From positions 1-64,000 of the forward strand of contig NZ_CABFMN010000085.1 of assembly GCF_901875635.1 (NCBI RefSeq): a DNA stretch of 64,000 bases. The letters run 5' to 3'. Positions 50,282 through 60,219 of the stretch are shown in pieces. The stretch comes from Xylophilus ampelinus (GTDB lineage: Bacteria > Pseudomonadota > Gammaproteobacteria > Burkholderiales > Burkholderiaceae_C). The notes beneath the pieces were generated by a model. It was not told the origin of the DNA, did no database searches, and was given only the letters and a program-made list of their open reading frames with translations. Position numbers and translations under genes: made by a program. Numbering within the stretch: position 1 is the first letter of the stretch; the number at the start of each line of letters is the position of its first letter.

Positions 50282-50647
50282 TCACACTCTCCAAAGGACT
50301 TGGATGGTCCAACCCGCGCAGCCCACCAGCCAGACGATGGTGAAAATCTGCAGAGCAAGGCGGATGCCGACGGGCTGGACGTAGTCCATCCACACGTCGC
50401 GCATGCCGACCCACACGTGGTAGAGCAGGGCCGCGATGACGGCGAAGGTGAGGACCTTCATCCACTGCGAGGCGAAGATGCCGGCCCACTTGTCGTAGCC
50501 GATGGGGCCACTGGTCAGCAGCAGCTGCGCCAGGACGATGATCGTGAAGAGCGCCATGAGGGCGCCGGTGATGCGCTGCGAGAGCCAGTCGCGAAGGCCG
50601 TAGTGCGCGCCGACGACGACGCGCTTGGAGCCGTAGTTCACTGCCAT
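50282..50647 (-). CDS. sdhD: Succinate dehydrogenase membrane anchor subunit
   Basis: Second membrane anchor of complex II, 121 residues, three membrane segments (about 27-45, 58-83, 93-115). A heme-b His candidate lies in LLYHVWVGMRDVWMDY. The opening NYGSKRVVVGAHYGLRDWL is the usual SdhD start. It is 19 bases after sdhC. Confidence 0.94.
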   Translation of the reverse strand: MAVNYGSKRVVVGAHYGLRDWLSQRITGALMALFTIIVLAQLLLTSGPIGYDKWAGIFASQWMKVLTFAVIAALLYHVWVGMRDVWMDYVQPVGIRLALQIFTIVWLVGCAGWTIQVLWRV

Positions 50648-50666
50648 GATGAATGTGCTCCGTTGA

Positions 50667-51110
50667 TCAGTAGAGGCCGAAGAGCTTGGCGCCCAGGACG
50701 ACGGTGAGCAGCACGCTCAGGGCCAGGGTGACGATGGCGGAGGTCTTGCCGAACTCCTTGGTCACGGCCGCGTGGCTGACGTCCATCCACAGGTGGCGCA
50801 GGCCGGCGATGAAGTGGTGCAGGTAGGCCCAGATCAGCGCCAGCGCCACCAGCTTGAGGAACCACCCCGGAACGAAACCAAGGCCGCTGTTGAAGGCGGC
50901 CTTGAACTTGGCGAACGAGATTTCGGAAGAGACGGAGGTGTCGAACATCCAGATGATGAACGGCAGCAGCAGGAACATCAGCACGCCGCTCACGCGATGC
51001 AGGATCGACACGATGCCGGCCGGCGGCAGCCGGTAGGTGGTGAGGTCGGTGATCGCGTTGATGTTTCGGAACTCGCGGCGTGGCCGTGAGGAGGATGCAA
51101 GCTCTGTCAT
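50667..51110 (-). CDS. sdhC: Succinate dehydrogenase cytochrome b556 subunit
   Basis: First membrane anchor of complex II, 147 residues with three membrane segments. The family signatures are YRLPPAGIVSILHRVSGVLMF and the heme-ligand region LHHFIAGLRHLWMD. It heads the sdhCDAB-sdhE-gltA operon. A TAGAAT -10-like hexamer lies on the minus strand near 51179-51184, about 70 bases upstream. Confidence 0.95.
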   Translation of the reverse strand: MTELASSSRPRREFRNINAITDLTTYRLPPAGIVSILHRVSGVLMFLLLPFIIWMFDTSVSSEISFAKFKAAFNSGLGFVPGWFLKLVALALIWAYLHHFIAGLRHLWMDVSHAAVTKEFGKTSAIVTLALSVLLTVVLGAKLFGLY

Positions 51111-51239
51111 GGGGGGATGGCTTTCGTGTTTATTGAGGAAGCGGCTTGTTCTTCAGGCGAAATGCAAACAACGCAAAATTCTATTGCAATGCACCATGAC
51201 GCAACGGTCGCGCCGGGCTCATCGCACCAACTTGCTCGA

Positions 51240-51304
51240 CTGCTATCGGTTTGATAGCTGGAGGCGCCCGTCCCTTGGGCGCTGCGGCCCTTTTTCTTTT
51301 GAGG
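51240..51304 (+). repeat. GCTAT/ATAGC dispersed repeat, copy 13
   Basis: CTGCTATCGGTTTGATAGC, TGGAGGCGCCCG, TCCCTTGGGCGCTGCGG, CCCTTTTTCTTTTGAGG. It fills most of the GntR-sdhC gap, directly after the GntR stop. Its middle stem followed by T-rich sequence could act as a terminator for plus-strand transcripts only. Confidence 0.87.
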
Positions 51305-51310
51305 CGTGCA

Positions 51311-52129
51311 TCAGCCCAGGTCGTTGCGATAGTGGTGCGTGTCGGTGCGGTACAGGCCGCGTCGCAGCTCCATCGGCGTGTCGTGGTAGGTGTGGGCGAC
51401 GCGCTCCACACTCAGCAGCGGCGTGGCCGTGTCGACATCGAGCAGCCGTGCCTGCTGTGCATCGGGCAGCACGGCGCGCAGCTTTTCTTCGGCGCGCACC
51501 ATGCGCACGCCGAACTCGGTTTCGAAGAGCGCGTACATCGGTCCGTGCCACTGCGTGAGTCGTTCGGCCGTGAGTCCCTTGAAGGGGGTGCCCGGAAGCC
51601 ACAGGTCTTCCAGGATGGTCGGCACGCCGCCGTAGGCCAGCACGCGTCGCGCCTGCAGCACCGGGTCGCCGGTGCGCAATGCCAGGGCGCGTGCCACCTC
51701 GGCACTTGCGCGCTGGCGCCGGCAGTCGACGATGGTGCGTTCGGCGGGGCCTTCGTGGTTCAGGTCGCCGCTGTCGGGCACCAGCTTGAGAAAGCGGTAC
51801 TGCACATGCTGTTCGGCATGGGTCGCCACAAAGGTGCCCTTGCCCTGGCGCCGCACGACCAGGTTCTCGGCGGAAAGCTCGTCGATGGCCTTGCGCACGG
51901 TGCCCTGGCTCACACGGTAGCGGGCCGCCAGTTCGATCTCGCTGGGGATGGGCTCGCCCGGCTTCCACTCGCCCGCCTGCAGGCTTTGCAGGATCAAGGC
52001 CTTGATCTGCTGGTACAGCGGGCTGAACGAGGGCGTGCTCGCCTCGGCGATGGCGGGGGGTGGGGGCATGAGCTTGGATCGCGACTGTGCCGGCATGCGG
52101 TGTGCGATGCCGGTCGGTCGTCTGGGCAT
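51311..52129 (-). CDS. GntR/HutC-family transcriptional regulator
   Basis: 272 residues. A GntR winged helix (PLYQQIKALILQSLQAGEW, IPSEIELAARYRVSQGTVRKAIDEL) is joined to a UTRA ligand-binding domain (ARRVLAYGGVPTILEDLWLPG ... GLYRTDTHHYRND). It is divergent from mdh and upstream of sdhCDAB on its own strand, so it sits at the centre of the TCA genes. The start at 52129 abuts the palindrome 52131-52142, which may be an autoregulated operator; ATG 52096 is an alternative start. Confidence 0.9.
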   Translation of the reverse strand: MPRRPTGIAHRMPAQSRSKLMPPPPAIAEASTPSFSPLYQQIKALILQSLQAGEWKPGEPIPSEIELAARYRVSQGTVRKAIDELSAENLVVRRQGKGTFVATHAEQHVQYRFLKLVPDSGDLNHEGPAERTIVDCRRQRASAEVARALALRTGDPVLQARRVLAYGGVPTILEDLWLPGTPFKGLTAERLTQWHGPMYALFETEFGVRMVRAEEKLRAVLPDAQQARLLDVDTATPLLSVERVAHTYHDTPMELRRGLYRTDTHHYRNDLG

Positions 52130-52130
52130 A

Positions 52131-52151
52131 TCTTATATAAGACATAAGACA
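52131..52151. promoter_or_regulatory. Candidate GntR operator overlapping the mdh promoter
   Basis: Perfect 12 bp palindrome TCTTATATAAGA (52131-52142) followed by a third half-site ATAAGA (52145-52150), in the 198 bp gntR-mdh gap. The downstream half overlaps a -35-like AAGACA (52146-52151) for mdh, with TAGAAT as -10 18 bases further. GntR-family regulators often bind TA-rich palindromes of this form; the assignment is inferred. Confidence 0.6.
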
Positions 52152-52169
52152 AGCGCCATCGATTGAGCC

Positions 52170-52175
52170 TAGAAT
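52170..52175 (+). promoter_or_regulatory. Probable mdh -10 box
   Basis: TAGAAT with AAGACA 18 bases upstream, a fair sigma-70-type promoter. The predicted start near 52182 would give a leader of about 146 bases before mdh. Confidence 0.5.
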
Positions 52176-52327
52176 GTTCGATGGTTTCCGCGCGCAAGCG
52201 GGCCATGCACGGCGTCATGTCGTGGGCTCCCCGCGCCGGGATTGCAGCGTTTCGGCGGTCCTTCTGCTTTGATTCATCAGCCAGAAGGGCCGCGCGCCGT
52301 TTCCTTCTTACCTTCTGGAGTCTTCCC

Positions 52328-53314
52328 ATGAGCAAAAAGCCCGTCCGCGTTGCCGTCACCGGCGCTGCAGGTCAAATCGGTTACGCCCTCCTGTTCCGCA
52401 TTGCCTCGGGCGAAATGCTCGGCAAGGACCAGCCGGTCATCCTGCAACTGCTGGAGATCCCCGACGAGAAGGCCCAGAAGGCGCTCAAGGGCGTGATCAT
52501 GGAACTGGAAGACTGCGCCTTCCCGCTGCTGGCCGGCGTGGTGCCGACCGGTGACCCGGAAGTGGCCTTCAAGGACGCCGACTATGCCCTGTTGGTCGGT
52601 GCCCGTCCGCGCGGCCCCGGCATGGAGCGCGCCGACCTGCTGGCCGCCAACGCCCAGATCTTCACGGCCCAGGGCAAGGCGCTCGACAAGGTCGCCAGCC
52701 GCGACGTCAAGGTCCTGGTTGTCGGCAACCCCGCCAACACCAACGCCTACATCGCCATGAAGAGCGCGCCCAGCCTGCCGCGCGAGAACTTCACCGCCAT
52801 GCTGCGCCTGGACCACAACCGTGCCGCCAGCCAGATCGCTGCCAAGACCGGCGGCAAGGTCGGCGAGATCGAGAAGCTCACCGTGTGGGGCAACCATTCG
52901 CCCACGATGTACGCCGACTACCGCTTCGCCTCCATCGGCGGCAAGTCGGTCAAGGACACCATCAACGACCAGGTCTGGAATGAGACCGTCTTCCTGCCGA
53001 CCGTCGGCAAGCGCGGCGCGGCCATCATCGAGGCGCGCGGCCTGTCCTCGGCTGCCTCGGCGGCCAACGCGGCCATCGACCACATGCGCGATTGGGCCCT
53101 GGGCTCCAACGGCAAGTGGGTCACCATGGGCGTGCCGTCCAACGGCGAGTACGGCATCCCCAAGGACGTGATCTTCGGCTTCCCGGTCACGACCGAGAAC
53201 GGCAAGTACAAGATCGTCGAGGGCCTGCCGATCGACGAGTTCAGCCAGAAGTGCATCGACAAGACCCTGGCCGAGCTGCAGGGCGAGCAGGACGGCGTCA
53301 AGCACCTGCTCTGA
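52328..53314 (+). CDS. mdh: Malate dehydrogenase
   Basis: NAD-dependent TCA enzyme, 328 residues, of the Thermus/cytosolic-type Mdh subgroup. The nucleotide loop is [14 protein letters not shown], substrate Arg residues are in [15 protein letters not shown], and the catalytic His is in [13 protein letters not shown]. The start is ATG 52328, preceded by TTCTGGAGT. It lies divergently from the GntR gene and 9 bases before tam. Confidence 0.97.
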   Translation: MSKKPVRVAVTGAAGQIGYALLFRIASGEMLGKDQPVILQLLEIPDEKAQKALKGVIMELEDCAFPLLAGVVPTGDPEVAFKDADYALLVGARPRGPGMERADLLAANAQIFTAQGKALDKVASRDVKVLVVGNPANTNAYIAMKSAPSLPRENFTAMLRLDHNRAASQIAAKTGGKVGEIEKLTVWGNHSPTMYADYRFASIGGKSVKDTINDQVWNETVFLPTVGKRGAAIIEARGLSSAASAANAAIDHMRDWALGSNGKWVTMGVPSNGEYGIPKDVIFGFPVTTENGKYKIVEGLPIDEFSQKCIDKTLAELQGEQDGVKHLL

Positions 53315-53323
53315 GAGAACGCC

Positions 53324-54109
53324 ATGGCCGAGTGGAACCCCAAGCTCTACCGACGCTATGAAGACGAGCGCACGCGCCCGGCGGCCGAGTTGCTGGCGCG
53401 GGTTCCCTTGGCCACGGCTGCCCGCGTGGTCGACCTGGGCTGCGGCCCGGGCAACTCCACCGAGCTGCTGGTGCGGCGCTTCCCGCAGGCGCAGGTCATC
53501 GGCACCGACAACTCCGAGGCGATGCTTGTCAGCGCCCGCGAGCGGCTGCCGCAGGCCCGCTTCGAGCTGAGCGACATCGCCACCTGGACGCCAGCCGCGG
53601 ACGCCGGCGCGCCGGATCTCATCTATGCCAACGCCGCCCTGCAGTGGGTGCCCGACCACGAAACGCTGATTCCGCGCCTCTTCGCGGCGCTGGCGCCGGG
53701 CGGCGTGCTCGCCGTCCAGATGCCCGACAACCGCGCCGAGCCCACGCACCGCCTCATGCGCGAGCTGGCGTCCGAAGCCCCGTGGACGGAGCCGATCGGC
53801 GACTACACGCGCCTGCGCACAGAACTGCTGGGCATCGGTGGCTACTACGACCTGCTGGCGCCGTTGGCGGCGGAGGTCGATGTCTGGCACACCGTGTACC
53901 AGCACCGGATGGACTCGGCAGCCGCCATCGTCGAATGGGTGCGCGCCACCGGGCTGCGGCCCTTCATCGATCCGCTGTCGCCCGAGCTGCGGGCGAGCTA
54001 CCTGGCCGAGTACGAGCGCCGCATCGATGCGGCCTACCCCGTGCGCACGGACGGCAAGCGCCTGCTGGCCTTCCCGCGCATGTTCGTCGTGGCGCGCAAG
54101 GCGGCATGA
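53324..54109 (+). CDS. tam: Trans-aconitate 2-methyltransferase
   Basis: SAM-dependent methylation of trans-aconitate, an aconitase inhibitor formed from cis-aconitate, 261 residues. Motif I is [15 protein letters not shown], and the opening [20 protein letters not shown] with [17 protein letters not shown] matches Tam. Its place between mdh and acnB fits the role. The stop overlaps the next ATG (ATGA), indicating coupling. Confidence 0.93.
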   Translation: MAEWNPKLYRRYEDERTRPAAELLARVPLATAARVVDLGCGPGNSTELLVRRFPQAQVIGTDNSEAMLVSARERLPQARFELSDIATWTPAADAGAPDLIYANAALQWVPDHETLIPRLFAALAPGGVLAVQMPDNRAEPTHRLMRELASEAPWTEPIGDYTRLRTELLGIGGYYDLLAPLAAEVDVWHTVYQHRMDSAAAIVEWVRATGLRPFIDPLSPELRASYLAEYERRIDAAYPVRTDGKRLLAFPRMFVVARKAA

Positions 54110-55116
54110 CGACAGCAGCCCGGGCCCATCCCGCCGAGGTGCTGCTCGGGGCGCAGGCCGGCGCCGTGAGCCTGCCGGTGTGCGACCACTACAGCGGCGT
54201 CGAGGTGCGCATGCGCAAGAGCCTCGCGCTGCAAGCCGAGATGGCCGAGGAGTTCGGCGCCTGCGTCTTCGATGTCACGCTCGACTGCGAGGACGGTGCG
54301 CCCGTGGGCGGCGAGGCCGAGCATGCGCAGCTCGTCACCGCACTGGCACTCGCCGCGGCGCCGGGCATGCGCGTCGGCGTGCGTGTGCACCCGGTCGACC
54401 ATGCGGCTTTCGACGCCGACGTGGCCACCATCGCCGGCCGTGCAGGCGACCGGCTCAGCCACCTGATGGTGCCGAAGGTCGAGCGGCTGGCCGACGTGGT
54501 GCGCGCGGCCGCGGCGCTGGACGCGGCCGGCGCTGCCGATCTGCCTTTGCACGTCCTCATCGAGTCGCCGCTGGCGGTGCGGCATGCCTTCGACATCGCC
54601 GCCCACCCGCGCGTGCAGTCGCTCAGTTTCGGCTTGATGGATTTCGTCTCGGCCCACGCGGGGGCCATCCCGGCCGACGGCATGGGGGTGGCGGGTCAGT
54701 TCTCGCACCCGCTGGTGGTGCGCGCCAAGCTCGAGATCGCTTCGGCCGCCCACGCCTTCGGCAAGGTGCCCTCTCACTGCGTCGTCACCGAATTCCGCGA
54801 TGCGCGGGCCCTTCGCACGGCAGCGCGCCGCGCCAGCCGGGAGTTCGGCTACACGCGCATGTGGAGCATCCATCCGGACCAGATCCGTCCCATCCTCGAG
54901 GCCTTTGCGCCCGACGAGGAACAGATTCACATTGCTACAAAAATAATAGCTGCCGCCGCCGGTGCAGACTGGGCTCCGGTCCAGTTTGATGGCACATTGC
55001 ACGACCGCGCGAGCTACCGCCATTTCTGGCAGGTGCTGGCGCGTGCGCACGCCACCGGGCGTGCGCTGCCGTCCGAAGCGAAGTCGTGGTTCGCGCCCGC
55101 CGCTGCGGAAAACTGA
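54106..55116 (+). CDS. HpcH/HpaI aldolase family CoA-ester lyase (CitE-like)
   Basis: 336 residues, HpcH/HpaI aldolase/citrate lyase family: [13 protein letters not shown] carries the metal-binding Glu/Asp, LMVPKVER and [11 protein letters not shown] follow. Members cleave or hydrolyse malyl- and citramalyl-type CoA esters; the exact substrate is not clear. Residues about 276-297 are encoded by repeat copy 14, with AT-rich codons, without disturbing the conserved WAPVQFDG block. It overlaps tam by four bases. Confidence 0.85.
   Translation: MTTAARAHPAEVLLGAQAGAVSLPVCDHYSGVEVRMRKSLALQAEMAEEFGACVFDVTLDCEDGAPVGGEAEHAQLVTALALAAAPGMRVGVRVHPVDHAAFDADVATIAGRAGDRLSHLMVPKVERLADVVRAAAALDAAGAADLPLHVLIESPLAVRHAFDIAAHPRVQSLSFGLMDFVSAHAGAIPADGMGVAGQFSHPLVVRAKLEIASAAHAFGKVPSHCVVTEFRDARALRTAARRASREFGYTRMWSIHPDQIRPILEAFAPDEEQIHIATKIIAAAAGADWAPVQFDGTLHDRASYRHFWQVLARAHATGRALPSEAKSWFAPAAAEN
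54931..54995 (+). repeat. GCTAT/ATAGC dispersed repeat, copy 14 (in CitE-like gene)
   Basis: ATTGCTACAAAAATAATAGC, TGCCGCCGCCGGTGCAG, ACTGGGCTCCGGTCCAG, TTTGATGGC. The first half is a clear match; the second is diverged. It is read in frame within the lyase gene, where codons ACA AAA ATA ATA are atypical for this GC-rich gene. Confidence 0.65.
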
Positions 55117-55148
55117 TGCACCCCATTCACGCCCAAGGAAGCCCCCTC

Positions 55149-55715
55149 ATGAAGACGCTCGCCCTCCTCGTTGCCGCCGCAGTCGTCCTGCCGTTCGCCG
55201 CTTCGGCGCAGAGCAGCAGCACGGCCAAGCCGGCCGCCAAGACCACCCAGAAGTCCACCAAGCCGGCCCCGAAGAAGAAGGCCCCCATCGCGCGCAGCGC
55301 CGCCAAGGCGGTCGAGGAAGTCACGCCCATCGCGGACGACCCGAGCGTGGTGCTGACCGAAGCCGAACTGGCCGTGGCGCAGAAGGTGTTCACCGGCAAG
55401 ATCCAGTGCGAACTGGGCGCCGACGTGACCGTGGCCGCCGACGACAAGAAGCCCGGCTTCTTCACCGTGTCGACCAAGGGCGCGCGCTATCGCATGCACC
55501 CGGTCGAAAGCCGCACCGGCGCCATCCGCCTCGAGGACGCGCGCGCCGGGGCCATGTGGCTCCAGCTGGGCAACAAATCCATGCTGATGAACCAGAAGCA
55601 GGGCATCCGCCTCGCCGACGAATGCCAGTCGCCGGCGCAGCTCGCCTTTGCCGACGAAATGAAGAAGAACCCGCCCAAGGCGCTGTTCGACGGCGCCGAC
55701 GCCCCGAAGAAATAA
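55149..55715 (+). CDS. Exported protein of unknown function upstream of acnB
   Basis: 188 residues. Signal peptide 1-21 ([20 protein letters not shown]) and then a Lys/Ala/Pro-rich segment (about 25-65) before a globular part with Cys in KIQCEL and ADECQS. No known motif. ATG 55149 has AAGGAAG upstream; an in-frame upstream start would bury the signal. It lies between the CitE-like lyase and acnB; a periplasmic location is likely. Confidence 0.82.
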   Translation: MKTLALLVAAAVVLPFAASAQSSSTAKPAAKTTQKSTKPAPKKKAPIARSAAKAVEEVTPIADDPSVVLTEAELAVAQKVFTGKIQCELGADVTVAADDKKPGFFTVSTKGARYRMHPVESRTGAIRLEDARAGAMWLQLGNKSMLMNQKQGIRLADECQSPAQLAFADEMKKNPPKALFDGADAPKK

Positions 55716-55789
55716 CCCGCGATTTCGCCCCACGCCGGCGGCGCGCGTCTTGCTTGCGCTGCCGCCAGCCCGTTCCCGGAGAAAAGAAG

Positions 55790-58381
55790 ATGTTGCAAGC
55801 CTATGTTGACCACGTTGCCGAGCGCGCCGCGCTGGGCATTCCGCCGCTGCCGCTGTCGGCCAAGCAGACCAGCGAGCTCATCGAACTGCTGAAAAACGCT
55901 TCCACCAAGGACGGCGAATTCCTGCTCAACCTGCTGACGCACCGCGTGCCGGCGGGCGTGGACGACGCCGCCAAGGTCAAGGCCAGCTACCTGGCCGCCG
56001 TGGCGCACGGCACCGAGAAGAACGCGCTGATCTCGCGGGCGCACGCCACCGAACTGCTGGGCACCATGCTGGGGGGCTACAACATCGGCCCGCTGATCGA
56101 CCTGCTCAAGGACGCCGAAGTCGGCGCCGTGGCGGCCGAGGGCCTGAAGAAGACGCTGCTGATGTTCGACCAGTTCCATGACGTCAAGGAACTGGCCGAT
56201 GCCGGCAACGCCCATGCCCAGGCCGTGCTGCAGAGCTGGGCCGATGCCGAGTGGTTCACCAGCCGTCCCGAAGTGCCGCAAAGCATCACCTTCACCGTGT
56301 TCAAGGTGCCCGGCGAGACCAACACCGACGACCTGTCGCCGGCGCCCGATGCCACGACGCGGCCGGACATCCCGATGCACGCCCTGGCGATGCTGAAGAA
56401 CAAGCGCGAAGGCGCGCCCTTCGAGCCCGAGGAAGACGGCAAGCGTGGCCCGGTCAAGTTCATCCAGGACCTGGTGGCCCGCGGCCTGCCGGTGGCGTAC
56501 GTCGGCGACGTGGTGGGTACCGGGTCATCGCGCAAGTCGGCCACCAACAGCGTGCTGTGGTTCACTGGCGAGGACATCCCCTACATCCCGAACAAGCGTT
56601 TCGGCGGCATCTGCCTGGGCAACAAGATCGCCCCGATCTTCTACAACACGATGGAAGACGCCGGCTCGCTGCCCATCGAGCTGGACGTGAGCCAGATGAA
56701 CATGGGCGACACCATCGAGCTGCGCCCCTACGAAGGCAAGGCCCTCAAGGACGGCCAGGTCATCGCCGAGTTCAAGGTCAAGAGCGAGGTGCTCTTCGAC
56801 GAAGTGCGCGCCGGTGGCCGCATTCCGCTGATCATCGGCCGCGGCCTCACCGCCAAGGCGCGCGAGGCGCTGGGCCTGCCGGTGTCGACGCTGTTCCGCC
56901 TGCCGCAGGCCCCGGTCGACAGCGGCAAGGGCTTCTCGCTGGCCCAGAAGATGGTCGGCCGCGCCTGCGGCCTGCCCGAAGGCCAGGGCGTGCGCCCCGG
57001 TACCTACTGCGAACCCAAGATGACTTCGGTGGGCAGCCAGGACACCACCGGCCCCATGACCCGCGACGAGCTGAAGGACCTGGCCTGCCTGGGCTTCTCG
57101 GCCGACCTCGTCATGCAGTCGTTCTGCCACACCGCCGCCTACCCCAAGAAGGTGGACGTGAAGATGCACCACGAGCTGCCCGACTTCATCAGCACCCGCG
57201 GCGGCATTTCGCTGCGTCCGGGCGACGGCGTGATCCATTCCTGGCTCAACCGCCTGCTCACGCCCGACACCGTCGGCACCGGCGGCGACAGCCACACGCG
57301 CTTCCCGATCGGCATCAGCTTCCCGGCCGGCTCCGGCCTGGTGGCCTTCGCGGCTGCCACCGGCGTGATGCCGCTGGACATGCCCGAATCGGTGCTGGTG
57401 CGCTTCAAGGGCAAGATGCAGCCCGGCGTCACGCTGCGCGACCTGGTCAACGCCATTCCGCTGTACGCCATTAAGCAGGGCCTGCTCACCGTCGAGAAGA
57501 AGGGCAAGAAGAACATCTTCTCCGGCCGCATCCTCGAGATCGAGGGCCTGCCCGACCTGAAGGTGGAACAGGCCTTCGAGCTGTCCGACGCCAGCGCCGA
57601 GCGCTCCGCGGCCGGCTGCACCGTGCACCTGAACAAGGCGCCGATCATCGAGTACCTCAACAGCAACATCACGCTGATGCGCTGGATGATCGCCAACGGC
57701 TACGCCGACGCCCGTACGCTGGCGCGCCGCATCGCCGCTCAGGAAGCCTGGCTGAAAGACCCGCAATTGCTGCAGCCCGACGCGGACGCCGAGTACGCGG
57801 CCGTGATCGAGATCGACCTGGCCGACATCCACGAGCCCATCGTGGCCTGCCCGAACGACCCCGACGACGTGAAGACCCTGTCCGACGTGGCCGGTGCGCA
57901 GATCGACGAGGTCTTCATCGGCTCGTGCATGACCAACATCGGTCACTTCCGCGCAGCGTCGAAGCTGCTCGAGGGCAAGCGCGACATCCCGGTCAAGCTG
58001 TGGATCGCGCCGCCGACCAAGATGGACGCGCACCAGCTCACCGAAGAGGGCCACTACGGCGTCTTCGGCAACGCCGGTGCACGCACCGAGATGCCGGGCT
58101 GCTCGCTGTGCATGGGCAACCAGGCCCAGGTGCGCGAGGGCGCCACGGTCATGTCGACCAGCACCCGCAACTTCCCCAATCGCCTGGGCAAGAACACCAA
58201 CGTGTACCTGGGCAGTGCGGAACTGGCGTCGATATGCTCCAAGCTGGGCCGCATCCCGACCAAGGCCGAGTACATGGCGGACATCGGCGTCATCAACAGC
58301 AATGGCGACAAGATCTACCAGTACCTGAACTTCGACCAGATCCAGGAGTTCAAGGAAGCGGCCGACGGCGTAGCGGCCTGA
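55790..58381 (+). CDS. acnB: Aconitate hydratase B
   Basis: TCA enzyme with a [4Fe-4S] cluster, 863 residues, full family length. The N-terminal HEAT-like domain ([19 protein letters not shown]) is the AcnB hallmark. Cluster ligands are in [14 protein letters not shown] and [22 protein letters not shown] precedes the ATG. It closes the plus-strand TCA half-cluster, and a strong stem follows at 58431. Confidence 0.97.
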   Translation: MLQAYVDHVAERAALGIPPLPLSAKQTSELIELLKNASTKDGEFLLNLLTHRVPAGVDDAAKVKASYLAAVAHGTEKNALISRAHATELLGTMLGGYNIGPLIDLLKDAEVGAVAAEGLKKTLLMFDQFHDVKELADAGNAHAQAVLQSWADAEWFTSRPEVPQSITFTVFKVPGETNTDDLSPAPDATTRPDIPMHALAMLKNKREGAPFEPEEDGKRGPVKFIQDLVARGLPVAYVGDVVGTGSSRKSATNSVLWFTGEDIPYIPNKRFGGICLGNKIAPIFYNTMEDAGSLPIELDVSQMNMGDTIELRPYEGKALKDGQVIAEFKVKSEVLFDEVRAGGRIPLIIGRGLTAKAREALGLPVSTLFRLPQAPVDSGKGFSLAQKMVGRACGLPEGQGVRPGTYCEPKMTSVGSQDTTGPMTRDELKDLACLGFSADLVMQSFCHTAAYPKKVDVKMHHELPDFISTRGGISLRPGDGVIHSWLNRLLTPDTVGTGGDSHTRFPIGISFPAGSGLVAFAAATGVMPLDMPESVLVRFKGKMQPGVTLRDLVNAIPLYAIKQGLLTVEKKGKKNIFSGRILEIEGLPDLKVEQAFELSDASAERSAAGCTVHLNKAPIIEYLNSNITLMRWMIANGYADARTLARRIAAQEAWLKDPQLLQPDADAEYAAVIEIDLADIHEPIVACPNDPDDVKTLSDVAGAQIDEVFIGSCMTNIGHFRAASKLLEGKRDIPVKLWIAPPTKMDAHQLTEEGHYGVFGNAGARTEMPGCSLCMGNQAQVREGATVMSTSTRNFPNRLGKNTNVYLGSAELASICSKLGRIPTKAEYMADIGVINSNGDKIYQYLNFDQIQEFKEAADGVAA

Positions 58382-58430
58382 AGCCGAGCCTTTCCATGAC
58401 GCAGCCGGCATGCCCGGTTGCGACTTCGAC

Positions 58431-58457
58431 GCCGGCGTTGGATCACCCAACGCCGGC
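58431..58457. terminator. Hairpin between acnB and the PNPOx-fold gene
   Basis: Perfect 11 bp stem GCCGGCGTTGG / CCAACGCCGGC with a five-base loop, lying between convergent genes. It lacks a T-run, so it may slow polymerase from both sides rather than terminate alone. Confidence 0.55.
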
Positions 58458-58462
58458 ATGGC

Positions 58463-58969
58463 TCACGGCCGATCGATCTTGCGGTGCTCGCCGAGGTTGG
58501 GCGGTGCATCGCCCGTCACGGCCGCCCTGGCGATCTTGAGCAACTGCGATACCTTGCTCTCGGTCACGTCCCAGAATTCGGCGCTCTCGATGCGTACCGC
58601 GAGCAGTCCCAGGTTCGGATCGTCCGCGCCGGCCGGGAACCAGGCCTTGGCCGCGCTGTTGAACAGCGCACGCTTCAAGGCATCGTCCTCGACCAGAGCG
58701 GCGCGGCCCGCCACCGAGACGTAGCTGTCGTCGTCCGGGTTGGCGTAGGCAACGTTCACCGCATCGTCGTGCGGCACGTGCTTCGCGATCTCACCGTCCT
58801 TCGGCACGAAGAAATACAGGGTGGCGTCCTCGTCCACCGACCGGTTCTGCGTCGTCAGCGGATGGCTGTGCAGCAGGCCATCGTCGCCATGACGGTGGGT
58901 GAACATGCCGAAACGGGTGTCCTTGATCAGTTCCCACAGGCGGGCGTGGTCTGCGGTGTCGGTGGGCAT
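58463..58969 (-). CDS. Pyridoxamine 5'-phosphate oxidase-fold protein (general stress type)
   Basis: 168 residues of the split-barrel flavin-binding fold: RFGMFTHRHGDDGLLHSHPL, then LYFFVPKDGE and VNVAYANPDDDSYVSVAGRA. It resembles general stress protein 26-type proteins, which bind FMN/F420-like cofactors; the substrate is unknown. A 16 bp palindrome lies 39 bases upstream of its ATG. It converges with acnB. Confidence 0.88.
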   Translation of the reverse strand: MPTDTADHARLWELIKDTRFGMFTHRHGDDGLLHSHPLTTQNRSVDEDATLYFFVPKDGEIAKHVPHDDAVNVAYANPDDDSYVSVAGRAALVEDDALKRALFNSAAKAWFPAGADDPNLGLLAVRIESAEFWDVTESKVSQLLKIARAAVTGDAPPNLGEHRKIDRP

Positions 58970-59007
58970 GGTCGAAACTCCTCTCGATCGGTTCTGGGTG
59001 AAGGGAT

Positions 59008-59023
59008 GGGTGAAGCTTCACCC
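59008..59023. promoter_or_regulatory. 16 bp palindrome upstream of the PNPOx-fold gene
   Basis: GGGTGAAGCTTCACCC is a perfect palindrome, 39 bases before the start codon. Its position suggests an operator for an unknown regulator. Confidence 0.4.
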
Positions 59024-59165
59024 TATGCCCTGTCCATCCCCGGTCAGTCGCCCGCCGCCGCGTGCGCGTGTGCGCGCCCGCCGACCCCCATGTCGGAGAC
59101 GGAGGGCGCCACGTGTGCACGCGCGCTGCGGTGGCGCACGGCCGCGCCTTCCCGACGGGCCGGGC

Positions 59166-60164
59166 TCAGCTCTTGAAGAACGCCAGCAGGTCCGGATTGA
59201 TCACGTCGGCGTGCGTGGTCAGCATCCCGTGCGGGTAGCCCTTGTAGACCTTGAGCGTGCCGTTCTTGAGCAGCTTGATCGACTTCAGCGCCGCGTCGGC
59301 GATCGGCACGATCTGGTCGTCGTCGCCGTGCATCACCAGCGTGGGGATGGTGATGGCCTGCAGGTCCGCCGTCTGGTCGGTTTCAGAGAAGGCCTTGATG
59401 CCGTCGTAGTGGGCCTTGGCGCTGCCCATCATGCCCTGGCGCCACCAGTTCTGCGCCACGCCCTGCGACACCTTCGCACCCTCGCGGTTGAAGCCGTAGA
59501 AGGGGCCCGAGGCCACGTCGAGGAACAGTTGCGCGCGGTTGTCGGCCACGCCCTTGCGAAAACCGTCGAACACCTCGATCGGCAGGCCCTCGGGGTTGCT
59601 GGCCGTCTTGAGCATCAGCGGCGGCACGGCGCTCACCAGCACCGCCTTGGCGGCGCGGCCGCTGGGCTGGCCGTGCTTGGCCACGTAGCGCGCCACCTCG
59701 CCGCCGCCGGTCGAATGGCCGACGTGGAAGACCTTCTTGAGGTCCAGCGCCTCGACCACCGCGAACGCGTCGGCGGCGTAGTGGTCCATGTCGTGGCCTT
59801 CGCTCACCTGCGTGGAGCGGCCGTGGCCGCGGCGGTCGTGCGCGATCACGCGGTAGCCGCGCTGCACGAAGTACAGCAGCTGCGCGTCCCAGTCGTCGCT
59901 CGACAGCGGCCAGCCGTGGTGGAACATGATGGGCTGGCCGTCGCGCGGTCCCCAGTCCTTGAAGAAGATCTCGACGCCGTCCTTGGTGGTGACCGTGCTC
60001 ATGGCTTTCTTTCCTTGGTGGTTGCGCGCACGGTGCGCGCGGGGGGGTGAATCGGCAGCCTGGGCGAGGGCGGGCAGGCCGGCCAGCGAGGCAGCGGCCG
60101 CGCTGCCCAGGAGCAGGCGTCGCCGGCCATCGTCGATCTCGCGGGGCGCTTGGTTGTCGTTCAT
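59166..60164 (-). CDS. Alpha/beta hydrolase (CPO/arylesterase type) with Tat-like leader
   Basis: 332 residues from ATG 60164. A Tat-type leader (GRRRLLLGSAAAASLAGLPALAQA) precedes an alpha/beta hydrolase of the non-heme chloroperoxidase family: FHHGWPLSSDDW, HDRRGHGRS and HVGHSTGGGE with the Ser nucleophile, then HGDDDQIVP (acid) and YPHGMLTTH (His). An internal ATG at 60002 (MSTVTTKDGVEIF) has a strong AAGGAAAG site and gives the usual 278-residue cytoplasmic enzyme. Two products from one gene are possible. Confidence 0.88.
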   Translation of the reverse strand: MNDNQAPREIDDGRRRLLLGSAAAASLAGLPALAQAADSPPRAHRARNHQGKKAMSTVTTKDGVEIFFKDWGPRDGQPIMFHHGWPLSSDDWDAQLLYFVQRGYRVIAHDRRGHGRSTQVSEGHDMDHYAADAFAVVEALDLKKVFHVGHSTGGGEVARYVAKHGQPSGRAAKAVLVSAVPPLMLKTASNPEGLPIEVFDGFRKGVADNRAQLFLDVASGPFYGFNREGAKVSQGVAQNWWRQGMMGSAKAHYDGIKAFSETDQTADLQAITIPTLVMHGDDDQIVPIADAALKSIKLLKNGTLKVYKGYPHGMLTTHADVINPDLLAFFKS

Positions 60165-60219
60165 TCTTCCGGTTCCTGGCAAGTTCCGTCGCGTAAGCGG
60201 ATGTTGGCGAGGCGGGCGC

